Source: Planctomycetota bacterium
GTDB lineage: Bacteria > Planctomycetota > PLA2 > JAEUHO01
Assembly (NCBI GenBank): GCA_020631815.1
Contig: JACKGW010000002.1
Location: 186,001-250,000, forward strand
Reading direction: 5' to 3'
DNA: 64,000 bases
In this document: positions 8,309 to 16,911 of the stretch, in pieces
Layout of the letters: each line of letters begins with the position of its first letter
How positions within the stretch are numbered: the stretch's first letter is position 1
Notes under the pieces: model-generated
Seen by the model: only the letters and a program-made list of their open reading frames with translations
What the model was told of the DNA's origin: nothing
Database searches by the model: none
Program-made: the position numbers and the translations under genes

Positions 8309-10141
8309 ATGTCCCGTAGGCCCCTCGACCACATTCGCAACTTCGCCATCGTGGCGCACATCGACCACGGCAAGTCCACGCTGGCGGACCGCCTGCTGGA
8401 GGTGAGCGGCCTCGTGCAGCGCGGCGTCGAGCGGACCCAGCTGCTCGACGACCTCGACCTCGAGCGCGAACGCGGCATCACGATCAAGGCGCGGGCCGTC
8501 CGCATGCCCTACGAGCGCGACGGCAAGACGTACATCCTCAACCTCATCGACACGCCCGGGCACGTGGACTTCACCTACGAAGTCAGCCGCTCCCTGGCTG
8601 CCTGCGAAGGGGCGCTCCTGCTGGTGGACGCCACGCAAGGCGTCGAGGCCCAGACCGTGGCCAACGCGTACCTCGCCGTCGAGGGGGACCTCGAGCTGAT
8701 CCCCGTCCTCAACAAGGTCGACATGCAGGGCGCACGCCCCGACGAGGTCGCCGAGGAGATCGAGACCGTCCTGGGTATCGACGCCAGCGATGCCGTCCGC
8801 TGCAGCGCCAAGACGGGCATCGGCGTGCCCGAGGTGCTCGACCGCATCCTGGATCGCATCCCGCCGCCCATCGGCGACCCGGATGCCCCGCTCAAGGCCC
8901 TGCTGTTCGATGCGGTCTACGACACGTACCGCGGTGTCATCGTGTACGTGCGGCTGATTGACGGCTCGCTCAAGGCCGGCCAGACGGTGCGTTTCCACAA
9001 GGCGGGCGCGCTGCACGAGGTGACCGAGGTGGGCGTGCTCTCGCCCAACCGCCTCAAGGTCGACGCGCTGAACGCCGGCGAGTCGGGCTACCTCGTGGCG
9101 AGCATCAAGAGCCTGGGTGACGTGAAGATCGGCGACACCGTCACGACCCACCCGCCGCCCCCGGACCTCGTACCGCTGCCCGGCTACAAGGAGCCGCGGC
9201 CGATGGTCTATTGCGGCCTGTACCCGACCTACCCGAAGGACTTCGAGCAGCTGCGCAAGGCACTGCAGACGCTCCAGCTGAACGACGCCTCCTTCACGTT
9301 CGTGCCGGAGACCTCCGAGGCCCTCGGCTTCGGCTTCCGCTGCGGCTTCCTGGGCCTCCTGCACATGGAGATCGTGCAGGAGCGTCTCGAGCGCGACAGC
9401 GACATCGATCTGGTCCAGACCGCGCCCAACGTGACCTACGAGGTGCTCAAGACCGACGGCGAGATCGTGCGCGTCGAGAAGCCCAGCGACGTGCCCGACG
9501 GCAACTACGTCGAGGAGTTCCGCGAGCCCATCGCCCGCTGCAGCATGATCCTGCCGCAAGAGTCGATCGGGCCGATGATGCAGCTCAGCACGGAGCGGCG
9601 CGGGGTCTACATCGAGACCCAGTACCTCTCCCCCACGCGCGTCATGCTCGTGTTCGACATCCCGCTGCAGGAGATCGTGTTCGACTTCTACGACAAGCTG
9701 AAGTCGGCCACGCGTGGCTACGGGACACTCGACTACGAGGTTCGCGGCTACCAACAGGGCGACCTGGTCCGCCTGCGCATCTTGGTCAACGGTTCCGAGG
9801 TCGATGCCCTCTCGCTGATCTGCCACAGGGACAGCTCGAGCAACCGCGGACGCAAGGTCTTGAAGCGCCTCCAGAAGACCATCCCCCGCCACCTGTTCCA
9901 GGTGCCGCTCCAGGCGGCCGTGGGTGGCAAGGTCGTGGCCCGCGAGAACATCAGCGCGCTGCGCAAGGACGTCACGGCCAAGTGCTACGGCGGCGACATC
10001 ACCCGCAAGCGCAAGCTGCTCGAGAAGCAGAAGGAAGGCAAGAAGCGGATGAAGCTCGTCGGCAACGTCGAGATCCCGCAGAGGGCCTTCTTGGCGGTCC
10101 TGGGCGGAGACGACGAGGACGATCGCAAGGGCCGCAAGTGA
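8309..10141 (+). CDS. lepA: Elongation factor 4 (LepA)
   Basis: A 610-residue translational GTPase that acts on stalled or mistranslocated ribosomes and in initiation. The G motifs are AHIDHGKST, the effector region RERGITIKA, DTPGH, NKVD and SAKTG, followed by domain II, a domain V with the family RGYGTLDYE, and the LepA-specific C-terminal domain with the hallmark KCYGGDITRKRKLLEKQKEGKKRM split across residues 565-590. The overlap with the following signal peptidase gene (GTGA) matches the classic lepA-lepB arrangement. Confidence 0.98.
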   Translation: MSRRPLDHIRNFAIVAHIDHGKSTLADRLLEVSGLVQRGVERTQLLDDLDLERERGITIKARAVRMPYERDGKTYILNLIDTPGHVDFTYEVSRSLAACEGALLLVDATQGVEAQTVANAYLAVEGDLELIPVLNKVDMQGARPDEVAEEIETVLGIDASDAVRCSAKTGIGVPEVLDRILDRIPPPIGDPDAPLKALLFDAVYDTYRGVIVYVRLIDGSLKAGQTVRFHKAGALHEVTEVGVLSPNRLKVDALNAGESGYLVASIKSLGDVKIGDTVTTHPPPPDLVPLPGYKEPRPMVYCGLYPTYPKDFEQLRKALQTLQLNDASFTFVPETSEALGFGFRCGFLGLLHMEIVQERLERDSDIDLVQTAPNVTYEVLKTDGEIVRVEKPSDVPDGNYVEEFREPIARCSMILPQESIGPMMQLSTERRGVYIETQYLSPTRVMLVFDIPLQEIVFDFYDKLKSATRGYGTLDYEVRGYQQGDLVRLRILVNGSEVDALSLICHRDSSSNRGRKVLKRLQKTIPRHLFQVPLQAAVGGKVVARENISALRKDVTAKCYGGDITRKRKLLEKQKEGKKRMKLVGNVEIPQRAFLAVLGGDDEDDRKGRK

Positions 10142-11640
10142 GCGACCACGGCGACCAGGGTCCGCCCACCCGTCGCGCCGCGCACGCCGTGCGCGACCAC
10201 GTGGAGGCGATCCTGATCGCCCTCGTCATGGCCCTGGTGCTCAAGCAATTCTGCGTCGAGGCGTTCACGATCCCGACCAGCTCCATGCACCCCACGCTGA
10301 TCGGGCAGAACCAGGCGCCCGATGGCGTGGGCGACCGCATCCTGGTCGACAAGTTCGCCAACTGGCTGCGCGACCCGCGGCGCTGGGAGATCTGGGTCTT
10401 CCGCTTTCCGCTCGACCGCTCGCGCAACTTCATCAAGCGTGTGGTGGGCCTGCCCGGGGACTTCCTGAAGATCGGCAGCGAGGACGGCGACATCTGGCTC
10501 GCACGCCGTGCCGACGCACCGTACGAGATCGCCCGCAAGCCGCGGCGCGTACGCGAGTCGCTCTATCGGCCCGTCTACCCCCCGGACGCGGCCTCCGACC
10601 GCGTCAAGGACATGTCGTTCGACGGCGAGGGCGAGGCCAAGGGCGTCGGCAGCCGCTGGTTCCGCGTGGAAGGCGACAACCCCACGGCCTTCAGCCTGGC
10701 GGCGCTCGATCGCTTCGCCTACCGCGGAGGCGCACCCGCCACGCTCGTCGCCTCGCATCCGATCCACACGTCCACGGATCCGGACACGTGGCATCGCTCG
10801 TGGCAGGACGGGCCCGTCGCACGCGACATCCGCGTGCGTGGACGCCTCGTCCCGGAAGCGGGCGCCGACGTCCCGCCGGCCAGCGAGGTGCGCCTCGCCT
10901 GGCGGCCCGACGGCTACTACGAGTACCGCCTCACGCTCGGCTCCACACCGGGCAGCTCGACCGCCCGCATCCTGGTCGATGACGCCGTCCTGCGTGAGGT
11001 GCGCCTCGACGTGGTGTGGGATGGCCGTCACGAGCTGGGGTTCGAGCTGGAGGCCGTGGACGGCGACCTGCACGCGCACGTGAACGGCCACGAGCTGGCC
11101 GTGCTGCCCGACGGCCGCCCCTTCCGCCGCCGTCACGCGCAGGTGGCCCAGCGCTTGTCCCTCGACGCCTCCGGCGCGCCGTTCACCTTGGCCGACCTGC
11201 GCATCGACCGCGACATCGCCTACCAGAACTCGTGGTCCCCCATGGGCTCGGCCGCCGAGGACGGGGTCGCGATCCCCGCCGGCAAGTACCTGATGATCGG
11301 TGACAACCAAGGCGACGTCGGGGACCGCAGGGAAGGCAGCTACGACGGGCGCAAGTGGGAGCTCCACACGATCACCCTGCGTGACGGCACGGTGATCCGG
11401 CACGACGACCAGAAGTCACCCGATCGCGACCTGGACGACGAAACGGGCGAGACCGTGTACTCGGTCACCGATGCTGATGGCGTGGAACGCCACTGGCACG
11501 CGAACGACGAGGACCCGGACGTCCCCGATGCCACCGAGTGGACGCCCTTCGTCGATCGCGAGCTGTACGTAGGCCGGGCCTTCCTCGTGTTCTGGCCCGC
11601 GTGGCCCGATCCGCCGGGGCGCTTCCGGAGAGTGCGCTGA
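10138..11640 (+). CDS. lepB: Signal peptidase I with large inserted domain
   Basis: A 500-residue type I signal peptidase, about twice the minimal length. It has a transmembrane helix near residues 21-40, the catalytic serine S49 (PTSSMHPTL), the general-base lysine K100 (FIKRVVGLPGD) and a C-terminal box reading GDNQGDVGDRR in place of GDNxxxSxDSR. Between K100 and that box lies a roughly 280-residue insertion that is largely beta-strand (EVRLAWRPDGYYEYRL, LHAHVNGHELAVL) and looks like a jelly-roll, LamG-like module. The start is the GTG overlapping the lepA stop. Enzyme identity is firm; the role of the insert is unknown. Confidence 0.93.
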   Translation: MSDHGDQGPPTRRAAHAVRDHVEAILIALVMALVLKQFCVEAFTIPTSSMHPTLIGQNQAPDGVGDRILVDKFANWLRDPRRWEIWVFRFPLDRSRNFIKRVVGLPGDFLKIGSEDGDIWLARRADAPYEIARKPRRVRESLYRPVYPPDAASDRVKDMSFDGEGEAKGVGSRWFRVEGDNPTAFSLAALDRFAYRGGAPATLVASHPIHTSTDPDTWHRSWQDGPVARDIRVRGRLVPEAGADVPPASEVRLAWRPDGYYEYRLTLGSTPGSSTARILVDDAVLREVRLDVVWDGRHELGFELEAVDGDLHAHVNGHELAVLPDGRPFRRRHAQVAQRLSLDASGAPFTLADLRIDRDIAYQNSWSPMGSAAEDGVAIPAGKYLMIGDNQGDVGDRREGSYDGRKWELHTITLRDGTVIRHDDQKSPDRDLDDETGETVYSVTDADGVERHWHANDEDPDVPDATEWTPFVDRELYVGRAFLVFWPAWPDPPGRFRRVR

Positions 11641-12377
11641 TGCCGCTCCTGGAAGCCCGCCAGCTCGTGAAGAGCTACCGCAAGCGTCGTGTCGTGGACG
11701 AGGTCGCGTTCCAGGTCGACCCCGCCGAGATCGTGGGCCTGCTCGGCCCCAACGGCGCCGGCAAGACGACGTCGTTCCGCATGGTCGTGGGCATGGTCCG
11801 ACCCGATGCCGGCGAAGTGCGGTTCGAAGACCGCGACATCACGCGGCTGCCCATCTACAAGCGCGCCCGCCGTGGCATCGCGTACCTGCCGCAGGAGCCC
11901 AGCGTGTTTCGTCGCTTGGGCACGCGCGACAACCTCCTGGCGTTGCTCGAGACGCTGCCGATCTCGCGCGCCGAGCGCAAGCGCCGCGCCGACGCCTTGC
12001 TCGACGACCTGGAGCTGACCAAGGTCGCCCGCAGCCGCGCCGAGGTGCTCTCCGGCGGTGAGCGGCGGCGTCTGGAGCTGGCGCGCTCCCTCGTGCACGA
12101 CCCGGCGATCCTGCTGCTCGACGAGCCCTTCGCCGGCGTCGATCCCATCACGGTGCAGGAGATCCAGAAGATCCTGCGCCAGCTGCGCGAGACCAAGGGC
12201 ATCGCGATCCTGCTCACCGACCACAACGTGCGCGAGACGCTCGCCATCACCGATCGCAGCTACATCATCGCGGGCGGGCGCATCCTGCGCGCCGGCCGTC
12301 CCGCCGAGCTGGTGGAAGACGAGGTCGTCCGTCGGACATACCTCGGCGAGAACTTCTACATGCAGCTGGACGCCTGA
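11640..12377 (+). CDS. lptB: LPS export ABC ATPase LptB
   Basis: A 245-residue ABC ATPase: Walker A GPNGAGKTT, signature LSGGERRRLELARSL, Walker B ILLLDEPFAGVDP, and the switch in LTDHNVRETL. The phrases FEDRDITRLPIYKRARRGI, YLPQEPSVFR and VRRTYLGENF are diagnostic of LptB, the cytoplasmic motor that drives lipopolysaccharide transport to the outer membrane. It begins with a TGATG junction to the signal peptidase gene. LptC, LptA, LptF and LptG are not in the window. Confidence 0.95.
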   Translation: MPLLEARQLVKSYRKRRVVDEVAFQVDPAEIVGLLGPNGAGKTTSFRMVVGMVRPDAGEVRFEDRDITRLPIYKRARRGIAYLPQEPSVFRRLGTRDNLLALLETLPISRAERKRRADALLDDLELTKVARSRAEVLSGGERRRLELARSLVHDPAILLLDEPFAGVDPITVQEIQKILRQLRETKGIAILLTDHNVRETLAITDRSYIIAGGRILRAGRPAELVEDEVVRRTYLGENFYMQLDA

Positions 12378-12410
12378 TTCCCGGCCCCCGAGGGGTCGCC
12401 CGGGCACCCG

Positions 12411-12440
12411 CCCCCGAGCGCGGCGGATCCGCTCCGGGGG
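12411..12440 (+). terminator. GC-rich hairpin downstream of lptB
   Basis: An imperfect stem pairs CCCCCGAGCG with GCTCCGGGGG around a GCGGATCCGC palindrome. There is no T-tract, so it is at most a weak or Rho-assisted terminator between lptB and etfB. Confidence 0.3.
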
Positions 12441-12455
12441 GCGCGCGAGGGCCCG

Positions 12456-12493
12456 TATCCTGCCGCCCTCCGAGCCGGATCGAGCCAGGAGGG
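12456..12493 (+). promoter_or_regulatory. etfBA promoter -10 and ribosome binding site
   Basis: A TATCCT box at 12456-12461 is followed 26 bases later by a strong AGGAGGG at 12487-12493 and the etfB ATG. Unlike several neighbours, this gene has a leader. Confidence 0.4.
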
Positions 12494-12497
12494 CCGC

Positions 12498-13247
12498 ATG
12501 AAGATCGTCGTCTGCATGAAGCGCGTCGTGGACACGGAGACGCGCGTCAAGATCGCGCCCGACGGCCGCAGCATCGACCTGGGCGGCGTGCAGTTCATCA
12601 CGGCGCCGTACGACGAGATGGCCGTGGAGAAGGCCATCCAGCTGCGTGACGCCGCCGGTTCCGGTGAGGTCGTGGTGGTCACCGTGGGCCCCGAGGCCGC
12701 CACCAAGGAGCTGCGCACGGCCCTGGCCATGGGCGCCGATCGCGCGCTGCACGTGGTCGACGAGAGCGCGCGTGACGCGTCGTCGACCGCTGCCGCACTG
12801 GCGGCGGCCATCGAGGGCGTGGGTGCGGACATGGTGCTGTGCGGCAAGCAGGCCACGGACGACGACGACGCCGCCGTGGGACCGATGCTGGCCGCCCGCT
12901 TGGGCCTGCCCTGCGTCGCGTTCGTGGACGGGCTCGACGTCGATGGCGGCACGGCGAAGGCACGTCGCGAGATCGATGGCGAGGTGGAGCACTTGTCCGT
13001 GACGCTGCCCGCCGTGTTCACCGCGCAGAAGGGCTTGGCCGAGGCGCGCTATCCCGGCCTCAAGGGCATCATGGCCGCGAAGAAGAAGCCGCTCGAGAAC
13101 GTGGCGCCAGCCGACGCGCCCTCGCTGGTGGAGACCACGTCCCTGGAGCTGCCTCCGGCTCGCGGCGCCATGGTCGCGATCGAGCCCACGGCCGCAGGCA
13201 TGCAGCAGCTGCTCACCGCGCTGCGCAACGACAAGAAGGTGATCTGA
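12498..13247 (+). CDS. etfB: Electron transfer flavoprotein beta subunit
   Basis: A 249-residue EtfB, which with EtfA forms the FAD/AMP-binding carrier that passes electrons from acyl-CoA and other dehydrogenases to the quinone pool. The N-terminal KIVVCMKRVVDTETRVKI, the central GKQATDDDDAAVGPMLAARL and KGLAEARYPGLKGIMAAKKK near residue 185 are family motifs. It is 2 bases upstream of etfA, with a good AGGAGG before its own ATG. Confidence 0.96.
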   Translation: MKIVVCMKRVVDTETRVKIAPDGRSIDLGGVQFITAPYDEMAVEKAIQLRDAAGSGEVVVVTVGPEAATKELRTALAMGADRALHVVDESARDASSTAAALAAAIEGVGADMVLCGKQATDDDDAAVGPMLAARLGLPCVAFVDGLDVDGGTAKARREIDGEVEHLSVTLPAVFTAQKGLAEARYPGLKGIMAAKKKPLENVAPADAPSLVETTSLELPPARGAMVAIEPTAAGMQQLLTALRNDKKVI

Positions 13248-13249
13248 CC

Positions 13250-14212
13250 ATGTCCAACGACGTCCTGTTGCATGTCGAGTCGGCTCACGGCGCGCTGAAG
13301 AAGTCGGCGCTCGAGATCGCGACCGCCGGTCGCCGCGTGGCCGACCAGCTCGGTGGCCAGCTGGTGGCCTTGGTGGCAGGTAGCGGTGTCGACACGGCGC
13401 CGCTGGCGGCACACGGTGTCGACAAGGTGCTCACCGTCGAGGGCGCCGCCTTCGACCGCTACACGCTGGAGGCCCACGGCGCCGCGCTGCTCGCGGCGGC
13501 CGAGCAGGTCGCGCCGCGGGCGGTCCTGCTGGCCGCCTCCGTGGCCGGCAAGGAGCTCGGGGCCTGGGCGGCCGCTCGCCTCGATCGCGGCCTCGTGGCA
13601 GACGCCATCGAGGTCCACGCCGATGGCGAGGCGCTCGTCGCCCACAAGCCCAAGTACGCCGGCAAGGCCCACGCGACGCTGCGCGTCGCCGGACCGGCCG
13701 TCGTCAGCGTGCGGCCCAACGCCATCGCGCCGGAGGCGAACGCCAAGGCTGGCGAGCGCGTTGCCCTGTCCGTGACGGCGCCCGAGGCGCGCATCCGTGT
13801 CGAGAGCGTCGAGGCTCCCGGCACCAAGCAGATCGAGCTGACCGAGGCCGACGCGATCGTCTCGGGTGGTCGCGGCATGGGCGGGCCGGAGAGCTGGAAC
13901 CTCATCCTCGACCTGGCCGAGGTGCTCGGCGCCGCGCACGGCGCCTCACGCGCCGTGTGTGACGCAGGCTGGCGCCCGCACGCCGAGCAGGTGGGCCAGA
14001 CCGGCAAGACGGTCTCGCCCAAGCTCTACATCGCATGCGGCATCAGCGGCGCGATCCAGCACCTGGCGGGCATGAGCAGCAGCAAGGTGATCGTCGCGGT
14101 CAACAAGGACCCCGAAGCCCCCATCTTCAAGGTCTCCGACTACGGCATCGTGGGCGACGTGCACCAGGTGCTGCCGCTCCTGACGGACGCCGCGCGCACG
14201 TTCCTCGCCTGA
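13250..14212 (+). CDS. etfA: Electron transfer flavoprotein alpha subunit
   Basis: A 320-residue EtfA. The C-terminal FAD-binding domain is clear: SGGRGMGGPESWNLI near residue 205, GQTGKTVSPKLYIACGISGA near 250-270 and AVNKDPEAPIFKVSDYGIVG near 285-305. The N-terminal domain is the usual Rossmann-like half. It is co-transcribed with etfB. No ETF:quinone oxidoreductase gene is next to it. Confidence 0.96.
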   Translation: MSNDVLLHVESAHGALKKSALEIATAGRRVADQLGGQLVALVAGSGVDTAPLAAHGVDKVLTVEGAAFDRYTLEAHGAALLAAAEQVAPRAVLLAASVAGKELGAWAAARLDRGLVADAIEVHADGEALVAHKPKYAGKAHATLRVAGPAVVSVRPNAIAPEANAKAGERVALSVTAPEARIRVESVEAPGTKQIELTEADAIVSGGRGMGGPESWNLILDLAEVLGAAHGASRAVCDAGWRPHAEQVGQTGKTVSPKLYIACGISGAIQHLAGMSSSKVIVAVNKDPEAPIFKVSDYGIVGDVHQVLPLLTDAARTFLA

Positions 14213-14220
14213 CGGCCGAG

Positions 14221-14226
14221 TAACCT
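14221..14226 (+). promoter_or_regulatory. Probable -10 box (leaderless GTG start)
   Basis: TAACCT lies 9 bases before the GTG at 14236. There is no ribosome binding site between. Confidence 0.4.
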
Positions 14227-14235
14227 GGGGCGCAC

Positions 14236-14622
14236 GTGAACGAAGACGCCCCCCGAACGCGCAGGTCGAGCGGTGACCCGCGGCCGCTGGCTCTACAGAT
14301 GCTGCGCCGCAACCGCCTGCTGCAGGCGGCCATGGTGGCGGCGCTGGTCAGCTACGGCGGCGTGGTGGCCCTCCTGCTCTGGCAGGGGCCCGACGGTCCG
14401 CGCATCGAGGCCGGCATGGCCGCATGGCTCGTGGGCATGAGCTTGGCCACGTGGAGCCTGCTGTTCTGGTGGCTGCCGGTGCTCGACCGCACGGGCCGGG
14501 CACTCGAGGCCCGCGGCTCCGGTTCCGGCGTCATTCGCCTGATGGAGGGCGTGGCCACGACCTGCATCGTGATCGTGCACGCCCTCTTCCTGACCATCGT
14601 GGTGCTACGAGCAGCGCAATGA
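14236..14622 (+). CDS. Small membrane protein, unknown function
   Basis: A 128-residue protein with three predicted membrane helices at about residues 30-50, 62-85 and 105-125 and a charged N terminus. No family is recognised. GTG start; its stop overlaps the ATG of the next gene (ATGA), so the two are probably one operon. The first appears leaderless behind a TAACCT box. Confidence 0.7.
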   Translation: MNEDAPRTRRSSGDPRPLALQMLRRNRLLQAAMVAALVSYGGVVALLLWQGPDGPRIEAGMAAWLVGMSLATWSLLFWWLPVLDRTGRALEARGSGSGVIRLMEGVATTCIVIVHALFLTIVVLRAAQ

Positions 14623-15698
14623 AGACCCACCTGCCGATGAACCGACTCCCCCTCGCAGCCGGACTGGCCGCGGCCTGCCTCCTTGGGCTCGCCGCGCGCG
14701 CCGTCGCTGCGCCGGACGACCCCTTCGCACCGCCGCCGCCGCCCGCGTACGACGACGAGTGGAGCGCCCCCGAGGCCGAGCCGACGCCGCCTGCGCCGCA
14801 GGACCGCTGGACGACGCCGCCCGACCAGCTCGGGCCCGACGCGGGCCTCGCCACCGACGGCAGCGAGCCCGAGGCCGCGGTCGACGACGTGGGCGCGGCC
14901 ATCGAGGCAGCACGCGCAGAGGGCTTCGACATCACGGGCGGCATGACCGGCCCGGGACCTGCCGAGCAGCGCGAGCGCACGCAGGCCTTCCCCGGGCGTG
15001 GTCGTCCCGGCGCGGGACCGCTGCTCCAGCCGACGGCTCGCATCTTCGAAGTCACCGTGCGCCACGGCGTGCGGCTCGAGGGTGGCCCGACGGCCGTGGA
15101 GCTGGAGATCGCGTTCACGGCGCGAGGCCTGGGCGGACTGCCGGTCGTGGTGGGCGCGTGGATGCGCGATGCGGAGAGCGACCGACGCCTCCCGTCTGCC
15201 GCCCCGGGCTACGCCGATGCCGAGGGGCGTCTGACGGCGCAGAGCGTGCGCTTCGTCGTGGAAGCCGAGGGTGCGCGCCACCTCGCCACGCTGCGCATTC
15301 CCTATGCCGCGATCCCGCGTCGTCTCGCGGCGCTGACCAACGCCGTCAACCTCGAGGTGCAGGTGCTCGCCGTCAGCGACACGGCCCTCGTCCCGCTCGC
15401 GACGGGCCGCGTGCCCGTGACGTTCGCGGGTGCAGCCGGCGGCGCACGCCCCACCTTCGCCTTGCCAGGCGACCGCAGCGTCGCGGAGACGGACGCGCCC
15501 GAGCCGACCTGTCCGCCCGGCGCACTCGGCGCCGCACTTCGCAACTTGCAGCTTCCGGCCATCCCGGCACCCGCGCCCGTCACGCCGCGTGTCGCGCCGC
15601 CGCGCACACCCCCGCCGAGCCCGCCCGCCGCCGAGCCGCCGCCGAAGCCCACGCCGCCTACGGAGCTTCCTCCGCCGGTGGTGCGGAAGGTCTCCTAG
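14619..15698 (+). CDS. Exported proline-rich protein, unknown function
   Basis: A 359-residue secreted protein. It begins with a signal peptide (two starts possible, MKTHLP or MNRLPL; hydrophobic AAGLAAACLLGLAARAV, cleavage after AVA). Low-complexity Pro/Asp-rich sequence follows to about residue 135, then a beta-rich domain of roughly 140 residues (RIFEVTVRHGVRLEGG, VVVGAWMRDAES), then a proline-rich tail (PPPSPPAAEPPPKPTPP). It is probably periplasmic or surface-exposed. No family recognised. Confidence 0.72.
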   Translation: MKTHLPMNRLPLAAGLAAACLLGLAARAVAAPDDPFAPPPPPAYDDEWSAPEAEPTPPAPQDRWTTPPDQLGPDAGLATDGSEPEAAVDDVGAAIEAARAEGFDITGGMTGPGPAEQRERTQAFPGRGRPGAGPLLQPTARIFEVTVRHGVRLEGGPTAVELEIAFTARGLGGLPVVVGAWMRDAESDRRLPSAAPGYADAEGRLTAQSVRFVVEAEGARHLATLRIPYAAIPRRLAALTNAVNLEVQVLAVSDTALVPLATGRVPVTFAGAAGGARPTFALPGDRSVAETDAPEPTCPPGALGAALRNLQLPAIPAPAPVTPRVAPPRTPPPSPPAAEPPPKPTPPTELPPPVVRKVS

Positions 15699-15705
15699 TC
15701 GCGCG

Positions 15706-16032
15706 CTACTCGCCCTCGAGATCCAGCAGCCGAAGCTCGTGGAGAACGGCGACGCGACTCTCGAGGCGTCGCACGCGGAGCAGCAACCCGGGCACCCAAA
15801 GGATCGCCAGCCCGCCCAAGGTCGCACCGATCGTGCCGATGCTGTCGAGCGTCCACGACATGAACCCCGTCCCCGCGATGATGGCCGCCGTCTCGACCAA
15901 GCGATCGACCCACCGACGCGGTTGCTCGTGCAGCCTGTTCAGCGCTCGCGTTCGCGCCAACAGCCGAGCGACCTCCGCATCGGACGGTGCGACGGCTTCT
16001 TGCGCCTCATCTGCGTGCGTCACGTCACTCAT
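15706..16032 (-). CDS. Small membrane protein, unknown function
   Basis: A 108-residue protein with an acidic N terminus, one or two hydrophobic segments (about residues 45-62 and 63-78) and a basic/helical tail (LLRVRRLESRVAVLHELRLL) that could form a short coiled coil. An internal ATG at 16032 gives a sensible N terminus (MSDVTHADEAQ). It lies tail-to-tail with the exported protein at 14619. No function assigned. Confidence 0.6.
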   Translation of the reverse strand: MSDVTHADEAQEAVAPSDAEVARLLARTRALNRLHEQPRRWVDRLVETAAIIAGTGFMSWTLDSIGTIGATLGGLAILWVPGLLLRVRRLESRVAVLHELRLLDLEGE

Positions 16033-16078
16033 GGCCGCGATCCTGGCGCAGGGCCTGGTGTGGCGCGCTGCGCGCGGA

Positions 16079-16227
16079 GGTGTCTGAACCCCTGCCTGGG
16101 AGCGAAGCGACACTGGCGCGGGGTCTGACACCGCAGTGCGTCGTCTCGGCCCCGGGGCCCCCCTTCGGGTTCAGACCCCGTGCCCGCGGCGCCGCTCTCG
16201 CGGCACCGCATCACGGGTTCAGACCCC
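16079..16227. repeat. REP-like palindromic repeat cluster
   Basis: Four copies of a 13-14 base motif occur in alternating orientation: GGTGTCTGAACCCC at 16079-16092, GGGGTCTGACACC at 16120-16132, and GGGTTCAGACCCC at 16167-16179 and 16215-16227. The first two can pair as a hairpin. The last abuts the stop codon of the response regulator. The spacing and inverted pairing resemble REP elements mobilised by RAYT transposases, none of which is seen here. It may also act as a transcription stop for the two-component operon. Confidence 0.6.
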
Positions 16228-16911
16228 TCAGGCGCGAAACTTGTAGCCGCTGCCCCGTACCGTCTGGATCCACCGCGGGTTGACGGGGTCGTCGCCGAGC
16301 TTTTGGCGCAGCTTGTTGATGAAGTTGTCGATGGTGCGCGGCGTACCGTCGTAGTCGTAGCCCCAGACCTTGTTGAGGATCTGGTCGCGTGAGAGCACAC
16401 GGCCGCGGTTCTGGATGAGGTGGCGCAGCAGGTGGAACTCGCGGCTGCTGAGCTCCTTGGCCTCCCCGCCGACCGTCATCTGCTGGCCGGCGAAGTCGAT
16501 GTGGATGCCGCCTTCGTCGAAGGTCTCGAGCTCGCCGTCGAAGGCGCGGCGCCGACGCAGGCGGGCCTTGATACGCGCGGTCAGCTCGCGCACCGAGAAC
16601 GGCTTGGTCATGTAGTCGTCGGCGCCCAGCTCCAAGCCCAGCACCTTGTCGCCCTCGTCGCCCTTGGCCGAGAGGATCAGGATCGGCAGCGTGGCGTCGT
16701 ACTTGCGCACCGTGCGGCACACTTCGAAGCCGTTCACGCGCGGCAACATGATGTCGAGCACGATGAGGTCGGGCTTCTTGTCGAAGGCGCGCTGGATGGC
16801 TTCTTCGCCGTCGCGCGCCATGTCCACCGTGAAGCCCTCGAACTCCAGGCTGCGCTTGAGACCGAGGCGGATGGAGGGATCGTCCTCCACGATCAGGATG
16901 CGTGCGCTCAT
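16228..16911 (-). CDS. OmpR/PhoB-type response regulator
   Basis: A 227-residue two-domain regulator: receiver (residues 1-120) with acidic pocket E9/D10/D11, phospho-acceptor D53 (LIVLDIMLP), conserved S/K region (LSAKGD, TKPF), then a winged-helix DNA-binding domain (about 130-227) with LSSREFHLLRHLIQNRGRVLSRDQIL and RTIDNFINKLRQKL. It starts within the stop of the histidine kinase (ATGA), so they form one operon. Its targets are not known; PhoB-like length and motifs would allow, but not prove, a phosphate role. Confidence 0.93.
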   Translation of the reverse strand: MSARILIVEDDPSIRLGLKRSLEFEGFTVDMARDGEEAIQRAFDKKPDLIVLDIMLPRVNGFEVCRTVRKYDATLPILILSAKGDEGDKVLGLELGADDYMTKPFSVRELTARIKARLRRRRAFDGELETFDEGGIHIDFAGQQMTVGGEAKELSSREFHLLRHLIQNRGRVLSRDQILNKVWGYDYDGTPRTIDNFINKLRQKLGDDPVNPRWIQTVRGSGYKFRA

